Source: Albifimbria verrucaria (lineage: Eukaryota > Ascomycota > Sordariomycetes > Hypocreales > Stachybotryaceae). From it: a stretch of 64,000 bases of DNA. Both the position numbers and the translations under genes were made by a program. The notes under the pieces are model-generated. The model was not told where the DNA came from, did no database searches, and saw only the letters and a program-made list of their open reading frames with translations. Positions 12,391 to 23,414 of the stretch are shown here, piece by piece. How positions within the stretch are numbered: the first letter of the stretch is position 1; each line of letters starts with the position of its first letter. The stretch is taken from contig JAHREC010000018.1 in assembly GCA_020081605.1 (NCBI GenBank), positions 5,890,001-5,954,000 of the forward strand, in the 5' to 3' direction.

Positions 12391-13593
12391 TTAAGCATCG
12401 AACAGCTGGGCAACGGTGCGGCGCTTCTTGTTGCTGCAGGCACCGGTGGCGTTCTTGAAGGCGGCCAGGACACCGTAGTAGGCAGGGTGGCGAGTGAAGT
12501 CGTCGAACCACAGAGTGGCGGCACCCTCGCCCTCGAAGACGTAGGGGACCCAGCTGAAGGGGTCATAGAAGTCCCAGAGAGTGATACCAATGCAGGCCTC
12601 GACCTGAGCGCAAGCACCAGCAGCCTATTGAAATTGTTAGCATCGGAGTAAAACGTCAAGAGAGTCGACAATCACTTACATCACGGTAAGCGGCCTTCTG
12701 CTGCTGGAGGTTGGCAGGGGTGAGGGAGAGCAATGCGGACATCGAGCTCAGTGTAGGCGGTCTCGACGTTGTAAGCGGCATACGACTCCATGACGGCGAT
12801 CTGCTGGTCCAGGCTGGGGAGCGGCCGGCAACGAAGTGAGCCTGCAGGCCGACACCGTCAATGCGGAGGCCCTCAGACTGGAGCAGGCGGAGGATCCTGC
12901 GGACACCCTCGGACTTGGCGTTGGGCGACTCGATGTTGTAGTCGTTGTAGTAGAGCTTGGCCTCGGGGTCGATCTCGGCGGCGGTCTTGAAGGCGAGGGT
13001 GATGTACTCCTCGCCGAGGATGTTGTAGAACAGGGACTTGCGGTAGGTACCGTCCTCGTCGAGGGCCTCGTTGACGACGTCCCAGGCGTAGCACTGGCCC
13101 TTGTAGTAGCCGGCGACGTTGGTGATGTGCTCAACGATGATGGACCTCAGCTCATCGGGGGTCCACTGAGTGGCCTCGACCCAGGGGGCGAGCTGGGAGT
13201 GCCAGACGAGGGCGTGGCAGCGGAGGGTCTTGCCCTGCTTGCGAGCCAGGTTGGCGGTGATGTCACCCTCGGTGTAGTTGAAGACACCGCGCTGGGGCTC
13301 AGTGAACAGCCACTGTGAGAACGAGAGTTAGCACGAGACTTTTCTCGACTTGGCGGATCAAACGCTCACCTTCATGCCGTTGGTAGGAGTGGTCTGGCTG
13401 AACTCCTTGTTGTCGGCAAGGATGGCATCGTACTGAGGGTAGGAAGCCTCGAGGCCGGCACGCTCACGCTGGCCGGGGTGTCGGTGGCGGCACCATAGTA
13501 CTTGAGGCCGGCGGCCTTGGCGTAGACGTCGAGCTGGGCCGAAGCCAGCGGCATCGAAGCCGCCAGCAGAGGAAGGTAAGATGAGAAGTGCAT
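12391..13593 (-). CDS. Secreted endo-1,4-beta-xylanase, glycoside hydrolase family 10
   Basis: Hydrolyses beta-1,4-xylan in plant cell walls; secreted. Exons on the minus strand are 13593-13370, 13312-12680 and 12624-12391, with GT...AG introns of 57 and 55 bases. The protein starts with a signal peptide (MHFSSYLPLLAASMPLASAQ). It then shows GH10 landmarks: LKYYGAATDTP, the TTPTNGMKW junction across intron 1, HALVWHSQLAPW, the acid/base Glu in AWDVVNEAL, YYNDYNIE, GLQAHF, the nucleophile Glu in AYTELDVRI, and ITLWDFYDPFSWVP near the C-terminus. About 363 residues, a normal length for a single-domain GH10; no CBM1 is visible. Single-base losses break the frame near 13475, 12816-12819 (GGGG on +) and 12724. 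All key residues survive, so I read the gene as functional. A GGCTAAA site lies about 410 bases upstream. Confidence 0.93.
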
Positions 13594-16107
13594 CTTGTTC
13601 GTTCCTGGGCAAGGAGCCTATCTGGGAGTTGACTGAGCTGTGGGAAGACGCTGGGTTTGTCGAGGGTCCCTGGGAACAAGCTCGAGGGAGAGGAGAAGGG
13701 GCGGATTGAGGGGATGCGGCCTGGTTAAAGGACGACGAGGCCGGTGATGCAGAGGAACCCTGCCCCATCGCGGTGGTCCCGTCTGGACGCATTGCGACGG
13801 CGTCAGTGTGTGCCACCAGCCTAATCAGAGAGTGAAATGAGTAGGCATGGAGCGGAGGAGACTGACCAAATCAGCCGGCGGAACATCAGAGAAAAAGTTG
13901 GAGAAGTGGTTCGGCCCAGACGAGCCAAGCAGCCGGGCAGCCAATGCCAGGGCCCAATTCAGCCAGGCACCGCCTGCGGTTGCATTCTCCCAGGCGTCTT
14001 CGGCTAAATGGCTAGAGCTGGTTGGGCGGAAGAACTGAGAGAGAGTAGTTTAAACTCGAGGGACGGTCGCGGTTGCAACCCAAGGCTGGCTTGGCGGGTC
14101 GACGTCTGTTGACGTCCGGTGGGGGCTTCGGACGGGGATGCTTTTGCCGGGCCAGTGGAAGAGACTGGTTCGCGTGGCCTTCTCCGCTGGAGGCGAGCCG
14201 ATCGAGTAGCAGTTAAGCCCAGTCGGGCCTGGGACAGGGGTCGATGGTGGTTAGATGCGGGAAAGCTGGGGTGATGGTGGAGAGAGATGGGAAGTGAGCC
14301 CAAGGAGAGATGGGATGGCGAGACGAATCGTGAAGACGACTCAATGTTTGGGTCAGTCACGGTGAGGCTGTGGTGTGGTTAAAGCGTGCATCCAATAGCG
14401 CGGTATGCCGAAATAGCCAGACACGCTGCGCCTCGAGTAATGGCGGTAGCGGCGTCGACGATGTTGATGATGATGATGGCTGTTTGCCTGCTCTGCACCC
14501 GGAGACATGGACAAGCCGCTGGCTAATTGACCTAGAGTGGAAAACATCAGCATCAATGCACTCCACGTGCACTCTTGAATAACCGTGGCTTGGCTTACTT
14601 TATGGAGCTCCGGCAGCTGACCGACTGAGCAGGGAGTGCATGTGAGAGAGAAATGGAGGAGAGCAGGTGAAGATGCAGCGAGGATTCGGTCTTGAGCCGA
14701 GGACATGCTTGTAACCCCATTGGCTGGGCAGCACAGTCAGCGGTGTAGCGGGAGGTGAAGCAGCAACAGAGGGAGGGATCAGTTGATGATGTTAAAATAA
14801 CAAAACCAACACAGGAATTTAATTCTAGGTATGCTTTGTTGTTTCTTTCTTTGTCCTTTTTATTTATTCTTCATTCATATTCTTTTTTAATCTTTTGATA
14901 TTTACTACTGTACTGTACTAGCTACTCACAAGTTTCCACTTCAGCTTATAGCTCCTTGTTGTTCCCATGTGCTCCCGTCTCCACTCGGCTATGTGCCTAC
15001 TTGTGGATTAATCAACTTCACCCATCTATCTAGCTAGGCATGTCACGTAATTAAGTGGTTCAATGAAAGCAGCTCTTCGCAATTTATTGAGTAAGCAATA
15101 AACCAACCTCCCTGATGCCCAACTCTCTTAAATTTCTTGCTAATTTTTTTCTTCCTTTGAGAGCTCAAGTAACATGATTACACTAGGTAGTCGTAGGTCG
15201 GGGTGTTAGCTGATCCTTGGTGACTTGCTTCTCGATGGGGTCCTTGAATGCTAGATTCAACCTCACCTCTGTTTTGTAGGAGTGGGTAAGTTATGCACAG
15301 GAGACGATTAAAGTGCATTTCGCTTCTGCATTGCATCTCTAATCTAAGAGTTAATCTATGTTTTCGTGACTACGCAGAGCCTCCCATCTGCACCAGGTCA
15401 CTTTGCTTGCTGCATGTGCCGTCCCGAGAGCCGTTAGAGTTGTGCAGGTGACCGGTGACTACAGCCAAACCCAAACAGGATAATCAACCATGCCTTCTTT
15501 TCCCTCGCATCTTGCATCTTACATCTTCCTCCCCACCAACGCTTCCCATCACCTCGCTCGTCGAACCTCGCTCAAACTCGGACCGCACATCATCTGCAAC
15601 CAATATGGCACGGGCTCTACTTGAAGGCAACAATCCTCACATTGTGCCCGCTCGTCTCGATAACATGATGGCACATTCCATCACCATCAGCCCAGCCATC
15701 GCTTGAGCATCTCTTCTCCGTTACTTTTGTCTCGCCCCACTCCCAACTTGGTCGCTATACCTTCGAGGTTTCTGATATCGTTACACCGTCGCGCCCTGGA
15801 CGCTACACCGTAGGATCTGACTCAATGTTGAAGCGGGTCAGCCGTGCCCAGCCGCCATCCGCCCTGTCTCGGTCCGAGGACGCGGATATGATCCATGCCT
15901 GGGTATCGAGTATTCGGCTCTCTTTAGCCTTATTACCTCATATCGAAGTCCTAAGCTGACCACGCCTGCAGCCCAGCGATCGGTATAACCCTCAACGATG
16001 ATGAGATGACGCCGTCAGACCCATCCCGAACACCTCGCGCGTATCTTCCAGCTCTTAGTTCGCATTCCGAAGCCCAGAGCTCAACCCACTATGGTACTTG
16101 GTCACCA
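13594..16107. other. Intergenic between GH10 xylanase and tRNA-Gly
   Basis: Promoter side of the minus-strand xylanase (13.6-14.7 kb, GC-rich, with CCAAT at ~13944 and ATTGG at ~14718), then an AT-rich stretch (14.8-15.3 kb), then more balanced DNA up to the tRNA. Open frames of 60-150 codons lack family features and I do not call them genes. Confidence 0.45.
14002..14008 (+). promoter_or_regulatory. GGCTAAA, candidate XlnR/Xyr1-type site upstream of the xylanase
   Basis: An exact GGCTAAA lies about 410 bases upstream of the minus-strand GH10 start codon. The Zn2Cys6 regulators XlnR (Aspergillus) and Xyr1 (Trichoderma) recognise GGCTAAA/GGCTWW-type sites in xylanase promoters. A 7-mer can occur by chance; the position in a xylanase promoter is what makes it notable. 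Confidence 0.4.
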
Positions 16108-16187
16108 GCGTAATTGGTTTAGTGGTAAAATTCTCCGTTGCCATCCGCAACGTCGGGGAGCCCTGGGTTCGATTCCCAGATTACGCA
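16108..16187 (+). tRNA. tRNA-Gly (anticodon GCC) with short intron
   Basis: The 7-base acceptor stem pairs (GCGTAAT with ATTACGC, 16108-16114 and 16180-16186) with discriminator A at 16187. Box A is TTGGTTTAGTGG (16114-16125) and box B GGTTCGATTCC (16166-16176). The anticodon stem CTCCG/CGGGG (one U-G pair) encloses a 16-base loop in which TTGCCA is followed by ~9 extra bases one position 3' of the anticodon, the canonical site for a tRNA intron. Removing them leaves a 7-base loop with anticodon GCC. A T5 tract at 16197-16201 is a good RNA polymerase III terminator. Confidence 0.93.
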
Positions 16188-16196
16188 AGGTCTTTC

Positions 16197-16201
16197 TTTT
16201 T
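16197..16201 (+). terminator. RNA polymerase III terminator of tRNA-Gly
   Basis: Run of five T on the sense strand, 10 bases after the tRNA 3' end, inside a T-rich stretch. Oligo-T is the standard Pol III stop signal. Confidence 0.7.
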
Positions 16202-16473
16202 GCCCTTCTGAATTGGAGGTGATGTCTATCCTTTTGCCACATGCTAGCTGAAATGAGAGTAGCAAGTATGAGTCTGTTGGTACGGAACAAAGTGGTTCTT
16301 TAAGACTCTTGATCATGTCTGGGGGCATTGGTCAACATCTCATACCATCTCTGGGTATAATACCTTAGCACAGTGGTCAACAGACTCAGTGTCAACAAGT
16401 AAGTGGATAATAGATGGCAGATGTAATCGATTATTAACGGTCAATTCATGTTATGGAACAACTCATATCATCA

Positions 16474-18764
16474 TTATACCCCATGCATATTCATCAGCAA
16501 TGCAATGAGTCCGACGGAAACTAGAGTTCCAACCGAGACTCCAGCGACTGGAGAAGCACCATTTCCAGGTACAGTTGGAGGCGGGTTCTGGCTACCCTCG
16601 CCCGGCGCCTTCCACTGTCCTTCTACCTTCAAACTTTGCAAACCTGGTCCGCTCACCTCCTCCAAAGGCGCCACAAAGGCCATCTGGTTCCAGCTGAACT
16701 GCGTGTTGCGTCCTCCAAAGACGAACACTTCGAATCGCCCGACAAGCCGCCCGTTGATCCATGCTACACTTCCATGTAGCGCGTCAGCTGCGATGGTAAT
16801 CTCAGTTGAGCCCGAGTTCAAAGGGACGTGGACAGGTTCGTGGGTAGAAGACGATACGTTGACCCAGATTCGACCTGGATGTCCTGGATCAAGCTCGAGT
16901 GCATCTTTCTCTATGACTGTTCGTAGAGGGTATTGGTATCCGTCAGCTTCAAATACAAGGGTACCGTCTTCGTTAAGAGAGAGGGTATCGTCAGGACCAG
17001 AGAGGACAAAAGGCCCAGTGGCGGTGAGTGTTAGTGTGTAGTTGAGGCCCTTGCTGCCGCGCCCCAGACGGATAGAGTCTCCGTTGTGTGTTCCACGAGA
17101 CCATGAAAACAGAGGACCTGTTGTGTTCTTGTTTGAGGGCAGGGTACGGTCAAGGTTCTGCCCAGGGGCCAGCGGCGAGAAGAAATCGATGGTAGAATCG
17201 ACATCGCTTGCAACCAAGTCACCACCACGAGAACCACTCCAGGCGCGCGCTCCTACGAGGGCGATGCCTCTGCGTATCGCATAGTAGGCCTCGAGCTGCG
17301 TCGATGCATCCGGTCCATTATCGTTCCAAGCAGCCATAATCGCACCCAAGTTGCGCTGCTCCGTATCCGACACTTGCAGCGTCGTGTTGACGTGGTTAAA
17401 GTCAGCAGGCCCCCACTGCCACCCTTCCTGGTTAGCAAAGTTGAGCACGCGTGACTCGTTAAAGAACTGAGGGTATCGTGCAGGCAGGATGGGCATGTGA
17501 TCGCTCTTGAGTGACATATACGCCCACCAGTCCTGCGAGTTGATGATATCGTACCCATCCTTGACGAGCTGCACGGGGTCGGATTGACCGTATTGCCAGT
17601 GCTGGACTACAATGTCTTTGGATATCGAGATGTCTTCAACAGGCTTATCGGTTGGGGTGCCCCAAATACGGATACGCTTGCCCGATGTTTCGTTGACAAA
17701 GGTTGACATGTCGTTGACAAAGTTGATGTAGTCGTCTGCTAGGGTCGGGTCATATTCGTCTGCACCGACGTGCACCTCCTTTGTCTCAAACCAAGGCAGG
17801 AATTCAGCCCAGATGCGTTGAATCGTAGGTAGTGTATCTGGGTGCGAGAGATTGAGCAGGTCGTGCTTCGGCAGTGCCAACTCAGGCTTCCATTTCGTGA
17901 GATACAAGCAGTGACCAGGAGCTTCAATCTCAGGGATCACCGTCACGCCACGCGCAGCACAGTGGCTCTGCAGGTCTGCAAAGTCTGCTCTTGACAGGGT
18001 TTCGTTTTCACGACCGTGAATAATGCCTAATAGTGACTCGTCCTCTGGGAGCAGCGAAAAGTGCGAGTAGACGTTCTGCCACGACTCGTTGTGGCCACGG
18101 TTAAGCGGATAGTTGTCGCTTAGGTGGTAATGAAACTCGCTCATCTTGAAGAACGAGGCGTAGCTGCATAGCTCCTTGAGGAAGCCTGGCGCATACCACT
18201 TACGGCCAGCATCAAGCATGAAGCCTCTGGTCGCGTACGCCGGAGCGTCAACGGAGCGGCCGGTGGGAACAGTGTCATCGCTGGATATCAAAAGTTGCTG
18301 GAGAAGAGTACGCGTTCCCACCACATGCCACGGGCGCCTGTGCCGCCGATGAAGACGCTTCCTTCAGAGACGACGAGCTCATAGCCCTCCGAGGTAGGTG
18401 TGCCATTCTCATAAGTCAAGGGTGAGGCATCGCCGCCGGAGAACGATCCAAGAAGAATGCCGCTGGCATTGCGCGGAAGCGTCTGCACACGCTCGAGCGA
18501 CCACTCCTCGCCGGTAAGCTTGTTGATGTCCTCTTGAAAGAGACTTGCAAATGCGAATCCAGTGGGCGGAATCAATGTGAGGCCATCTGTATCCGACTTG
18601 GCTGCAAGTTCCTCCTCTATGTAGATCTTCTTGGGGCCACCATTGGCACTCCATGCACCATTCGATGCAGTTCCCGGCCTCTGGTTCGGAGGAGGGAGAA
18701 GTTGCAACCCTTGAACAAGGAGTGGTGAAGACACCAGGGCCAGCAACGTGGTGATCAGCCTCAT
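16474..18764 (-). CDS. Beta-N-acetylhexosaminidase, glycoside hydrolase family 20, probably GPI-anchored
   Basis: Removes terminal beta-linked GlcNAc/GalNAc from chito-oligosaccharides or glycans outside the cell. The start at 18764 gives a signal peptide (MRLITTLLALVSSPLLVQG), followed by the GH20 N-terminal domain (GYELVVSEGSVFIGG-like) and the TIM barrel with GFMLDAGRKWY, FHYHLSDNYP, VIPEIEAPGH and the GH20 catalytic Asp-Glu pair in HVGADEYD (about residues 336-337). Trp-rich active-site strands (IINSQDWWAY, AWSG) are present. The C-terminus is a short spacer (GNGAS) and a hydrophobic segment (GVSVGTLVSVGLIALL), as in GPI-anchor signals. About 763 residues. One base is missing at 18317-18319 (CCC on +), between GMWW and GTRTLLQQ; with it restored the reading is continuous. 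The tRNA-Gly gene lies 290 bases beyond its 3' end. Confidence 0.92.
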
Positions 18765-20454
18765 GACGATATCTATAGATTCCAGGCGACTTCTATTGTC
18801 TCACCCAGACGTCAACTCAATTCATTTCCCGCCCTTGCATTCATACTTATACGCCAGCTACCCTGACCCGTCCGTCCGCGTTATCGCAAGTCTCACAAGG
18901 CAATGGCCCCGCATCAACCAAGAAACCTGTCGATCGTTGCATGGGTTCCTGAGCAGGATGTAACGATGCTATTTGAACTTTGTGGCCGGGTCCAATCCCC
19001 ACCGGCGGTGCTACTGCAACATTGCTAAGTCAGCCATGTCCTGGACATGGACGGACGACTCTGGGCAACCTGGTGGGTGATCAATGCGGGGAAGAGGGAT
19101 GAGAAGAGGGGATAACATGTCGGTGAAAGAAACAAGGGAATTGCCGAGCTGGGGGCATGCGATTGCGGTCTATGCACTGCTCCTGGGATACACCTCGTGA
19201 TGTGTATGCCAAGTTGAAGAGAGGCCGCTTCACAATGCAGCGTTATCTTTCTGCGTTTGGTGATATCAGTAAAGCGGAGCTCGGGAGTTCCAAAGACAGG
19301 GAGTTCGCCCCTTGGGTTTAAGCAATTAGCATCACTTGTAACCTCCCAATCATAGCTGGGGTTGAATGTGGGACACCCAAGACGATCATCACCTGGATCG
19401 CATCCCTGCTCTCCCTAGATGACTAGAGCTGTGCTGCGACCTTACAATTAGGTAAATATTGCAACGGTTTCGGTTGAGTTGCTTCCCATGTCTCCGAAGA
19501 AATTATGAATGGCTTGATAATGTAACATGGTTGAACCAGCATGGTACAGTAACAATGAAGCCGTCAACCTTTTTGTATTTCATTGTCTGGTCTTACATAT
19601 AAGGGCCATTATCACCGACTTGACGTAATATTAATGCTCGTGCGCTCGCTTCATTCCTAGTTATGAAACCCCACGTAAGTGTAGCCATTTGCCCGCTTGA
19701 CGCAGATCGGGTGACGGCGCCGCCAAAGGGCTCATTCCATGGGGTCGCTCACCAAGTCATGAGCCTCTCCTGTTCCCGTTCCATTGCCCGCGCCGAGACA
19801 ATGCCAAAACGCGACGACAATGAGAGACCCTGGGATCAGTTGATGGTAGCTCGACCATGGCCAAGCGCTGATACAGTCCAGATCCTGTGGCGTCCACAAT
19901 CCTTGACGAGCGAGGTAGTTAAATATAAGGCCTTCCACTAGTAGCAAGACAATTCAATGTGCTGGCGTTGAGGTAGCCTATCAAGCCCTTCAATTGCACA
20001 TATACGGCTGAGTAGCGGTCGATCATGGCTTGGAATGAAAGTCACGCGTCAGACAACCGCGTTCTATGCAGATAAGTCATCGTTCTAAGAGGTGGTATAT
20101 CTACAGTATGGGTGGATGCGAGTACCGGTTTGTATGGCCAAACTGCGTGTTTTTGAGGGGAGGCAGCCACTGTGACATATCGTGCATTGTGTGTGCTACA
20201 ACTCGTCAAGTCTCTCGCCAGTGATAGGATGGCCAGTGCCCTCTATGATTCTTGTCTGAGCATCGACTAATCAGAGCAGATGCGAAGTAAGACATTGACT
20301 TGAACGCGCGAGACACTGGATACGGAATCCCAGGTCACGCCCATCCGCGCAGTATATGTATCCCAGATCTCACCGGGCATTTGAACTTGATCACCCTTAA
20401 TCACAGCCTAGCTTCGACACCACCACCGAAGTAGTGTGTTTCCTCGTCGCCACA
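18765..20454. other. Intergenic, one weak open frame
   Basis: Promoter of the minus-strand GH20 gene and the upstream region of the first small secreted-protein gene. An open frame of 92 codons at 19663-19941 (+) follows a TATAAGG-like box at 19598, but its product shows no signal peptide or family feature, so I leave it uncalled. A TATATGTA box at 20353-20360 lies about 100 bases before the ATG at 20455. Confidence 0.4.
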
Positions 20455-20875
20455 ATGAAGCCCACGTTCAAGTCTGTTCTTTTCGCCTCTCTCGCCCAGG
20501 CCAGCGCTGTGTGCGGACAGATGCCAGCAGGCCACTGCGTGCACACGAGGGTTATGTATAGTGTGGATATTCTTCCGGAGCCGTACTACCCGGAGAGAGT
20601 GGCACGGAAGAGGCCCGTCTCATTTATGCAAAGCCTGTAAGGATAGTTGCAAAGATTTGTGTTGGTGCTGGGTGCCTTGCGACACCACGGATCCGGCTGA
20701 CAAGACGGGGCGTAACAGAAAAGCAGGGATAAAGAAAGCGAGGGCGACCTCGCCCAGACCAAGTTTTGCCAGGATAAAAGAGATAAGAGATAGAGGCACG
20801 TGGAAGTTAATACCGGAGCGGATTTCGAAGCGAGCATCATCATACAGACGTGGATGGGTGTACATGGAGGATTGA
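20455..20875 (+). CDS. Small secreted Cys-rich protein A (CxxCxxxCxxxC motif)
   Basis: Unknown function. The ATG at 20455 opens a signal-peptide-like sequence (MKPTFKSVLFASLAQASA) and a short Cys-poor segment containing a dibasic KR; this frame stops at 20640. An overlapping frame (stop 20873-20875) encodes C-x2-C-x3-C-x3-C-x-C-x3-C at 20627-20680, followed by a Lys/Arg-rich tail of ~65 residues. The same C-x2-C-x3-C-x3-C spacing occurs twice in the next gene, and the two signal peptides share the FAxLAQA ending, so I infer one protein whose frame is shifted near 20560-20625 by a small indel or an unrecognised intron. A TATA-like box lies ~100 bases upstream. If no join exists, only the 61-codon N-terminal frame is real. 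Confidence 0.45.
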
Positions 20876-21816
20876 CAGCGGACATATTGTACACACTGGC
20901 AGGCGATAGATTGTAAAGAACGGCAAGCATTAGAATTCAGGAACCCGGCAGACATTGCAATGCAGAAACGAATGAACGACACATGGAAGGATAATCTAAT
21001 CGCTTGATGCTTGGTGTGATGTTTATTAGAATACTAGCCTTGTTATAAGTTTTTGTTTTAATGGCCAAATAAGAGAACTTCGGCATGCAACGAGATATCA
21101 GAGAGAAAATGCCACTGCTAGAACTTCAATATAGAGAATACGTCGAGTAGCAGTTGGCTCCCTACGGCAACCTAAAGGAAACTCCTAGTCCCCTTGGTAT
21201 TGATGATCACTTCTCAAGAAGGACTGCATGATTCGAGTCTTGGTGTGTATATTTTGGCCAAGAAATAGTATGAGTAAGAGTGGCTATTTAGTTGATAGAT
21301 AGGACGTAGATGCAAATCCAATGTGACAGATGGTGATAATATCAGTGCTTGGTTCTAAAATGATTAATAGGCTGATACATCAATCGGTGTTCTAGCCTAT
21401 GCTTATTAAGGCCCATGGTTTTACTGGGCTAGTAGTTTCGTGCCACATCTTGTAGCGTCCAAAGTAAGCCGAATCACTATGTTTTGTCTAGCTCATACGT
21501 GTTGGATGGATTCCTCAGCTCAGTGTAACCGGAGAAGGTGTTCCGCATTACCTTGGATATTGTGATATGGTTTGCTAGTATCCTTACGGGCTCAATAGGT
21601 GTGACTTAGTCCAGCTTCATATGAGTAAGCCCGTGGTCTATCGCTTCTGGTAAATTGCCAATATGCCTATGGCGTGAAGGTATTGTATGATGGGGCTCGT
21701 CTATAAATCCCTGTCTTCCTTCACACCGGGATAGATTACATTGTGCGCTTACTCGTCCCCATATCACACTATATTGATCAAAAGCCTCTAGTACCTCTTA
21801 ATATACCCAATCCACT
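20876..21816. other. Intergenic between the two small secreted-protein genes
   Basis: AT-rich DNA without coding signal. A good TATA box (CTATAAATCC, 21701-21710) lies about 110 bases upstream of the ATG at 21817. Confidence 0.5.
21702..21708 (+). promoter_or_regulatory. TATA box of small secreted protein B
   Basis: TATAAAT located ~110 bases upstream of the start codon at 21817, the same arrangement as the TATATGTA box before the neighbouring gene A. Confidence 0.5.
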
Positions 21817-22526
21817 ATGAAGTTTGCACTAATCACCGGTCTTTTTGCCGTTCTAGCCCAGGCAGACTCTCTGATGCCAAGGGCGGACAGTCCCCTTTCC
21901 CAGAAGTCAAGAAATTTGCCACAGACGTTGCAAAAGTTGGAGGTTGCGCCTACCAGGAGATGTTCCATCGTTTCGAAATGCTAGAGTGCCGCGGTGGTGG
22001 TCGGGAAGGTCGACCACCCAACATACTATCTTGTCTTTGCAAAAACAAAGACCAAGCTTCGCCCATCATTAAAACTGCATTCACTACGTGTTCATCAAAG
22101 TCCTCAGCCTACGGCGAAACCTTCGAAGCATATGGCTGTAAGTAATAACTTGGCTTGCCAGATATACAGGCTTCTAACACATCTCGAGACCTCATAAGCG
22201 AACTCGGCTTGTCGTCCATATGCAAAGATTATCAGAGGTCCAAGAGGAATGTCCCTCAATCCATTAAACGCTCTGTCACGCCCGTGAAGCGTCTCCTAGC
22301 GCAGAGGCAGGATCCAGATCTCTGCGAAAGCTGCGAGAAATCTTGTGATACTGATTGTGTAAGTTATAGGTGCTTTTCAGCATCGTTCAAACAGGAACTA
22401 ACATGCTTCCGTTAGAACGGGGAAGGTGAAGATGCCGAAGAGAAATGTAATAGTTGCTTAGGTTTCTGTGAAGGGCTTTGCGAGGCAAGAGATGAGGAAA
22501 AGGCTGAGAGTACGGCTGAAAATTGA
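21817..22526 (+). CDS. Small secreted Cys-rich protein B with KR ladder and two CxxCxxxCxxxC motifs
   Basis: Unknown function; predicted secreted and proteolytically processed. Signal peptide MKFALITGLFAVLAQADS; one base appears lost near 21870, after which the frame runs on. The first part (~21930-22230) carries six Cys (GGCAYQEM, MLEC, SCLC, FTTC, SSIC), loosely like small fungal effector or CFEM-type proteins but not matching the eight-Cys CFEM pattern. Three Lys-Arg pairs follow within ~50 bases (22242-22247, 22266-22271, 22287-22292), a typical Kex2-type ladder. Then come LCESCEKSCDTDC (to 22358), an intron (22359-22415) and KCNSCLGFCEGLC (22446-22481), ending ...STAEN at 22526. A further join near 22138-22161 looks like an intron (GTAAGT...CAG) but is only 24 bases long, so that junction is uncertain. 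Confidence 0.6.
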
Positions 22527-23414
22527 CAAGTCTAGGAGAACCAGGCCGGAGAAGAGTGAGTGAAGAAAAATTGCCGTCCAGGAGAGCATAAAAATGCAGC
22601 ATATAAGATGCACAACGGAGGGCTGCAGGTCAGCAAGACCTAATTATTCGCATATCTTGATGCGAATTCTAAGAAAACAACACATTAATTGCATTCGAAG
22701 ATAATGATTTAATTATATACTTATTTTGATCAAACAATATTTGGTTCTAATAAAGTGCGTGGCTCTTCATTCTGACTTACAATATGCTACAGGTTTTTTT
22801 TTCCGCTTGCAGTTTCCCCCTCACTCCCGGTCTATGAGTCCTGCGTGCATGATAGACGTTCTATTGTAGCTGTAATGATCTTTGAAAGATGTCAGCAAAT
22901 CGATACCAAGAAAGGGCACTCAAATCGCTGTGCTGTGGCATGGCTCGCTTGTTGTTCTCTGATCGACACTTACATCGACTGCTACATCAACTTAACCCAC
23001 GAAGAAGACCACCACTTGCATCAATCCTACTCAATCCTACTCAATCCACTCACTAACCCATGCTTTGAACTCCATTTTATTGAACGCTTAATAAATACTA
23101 ATCCTCTGTACCATTTACTTCCACCGTCCACCACCCTCATGTAGACCGCCGTCCCAGCCTCGAACCGGCACGGGGCCCCGGGCGTCGCAATCCAATGCTC
23201 GCTATATATGAAAATAGTCATGTCCTCCATCCATCTTAGATAAATACACCAGGGGACGGGATTAGTCGTCCATGCAGCTCGACGGCAGCAGCCCCAAAAG
23301 GAAAATCCAATCTGGGCTCAGGTCGAGCATCCTTGCAGTGTCGTAGAAATATTCAACAATCCCTACCACGTCAATCTATGCCTTGACGGGTTTCGCCAGT
23401 ATTCCCATTGGCTT
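22527..23414. other. Intergenic, AT-rich
   Basis: 3' flank of small secreted protein B and of the convergent SYP1 gene. Contains AT-rich stretches and a CTACTCAATCC tandem duplication near 23025-23045. No gene recognised. Confidence 0.5.

Noticed and set aside
19663..19941. 92-codon open frame after a TATA-like box
   Set aside because: The ATG is followed at once by a GTAAGT that looks like a splice donor, and the translation has no secretion signal or Cys pattern like its neighbours.
20876..23414. Possible repeat-induced point mutation or transposon remnant in AT-rich DNA around the secreted-protein genes
   Set aside because: AT-richness is moderate, no terminal repeats or transposase/reverse-transcriptase motifs are seen, and dinucleotide counts would be needed to claim RIP.
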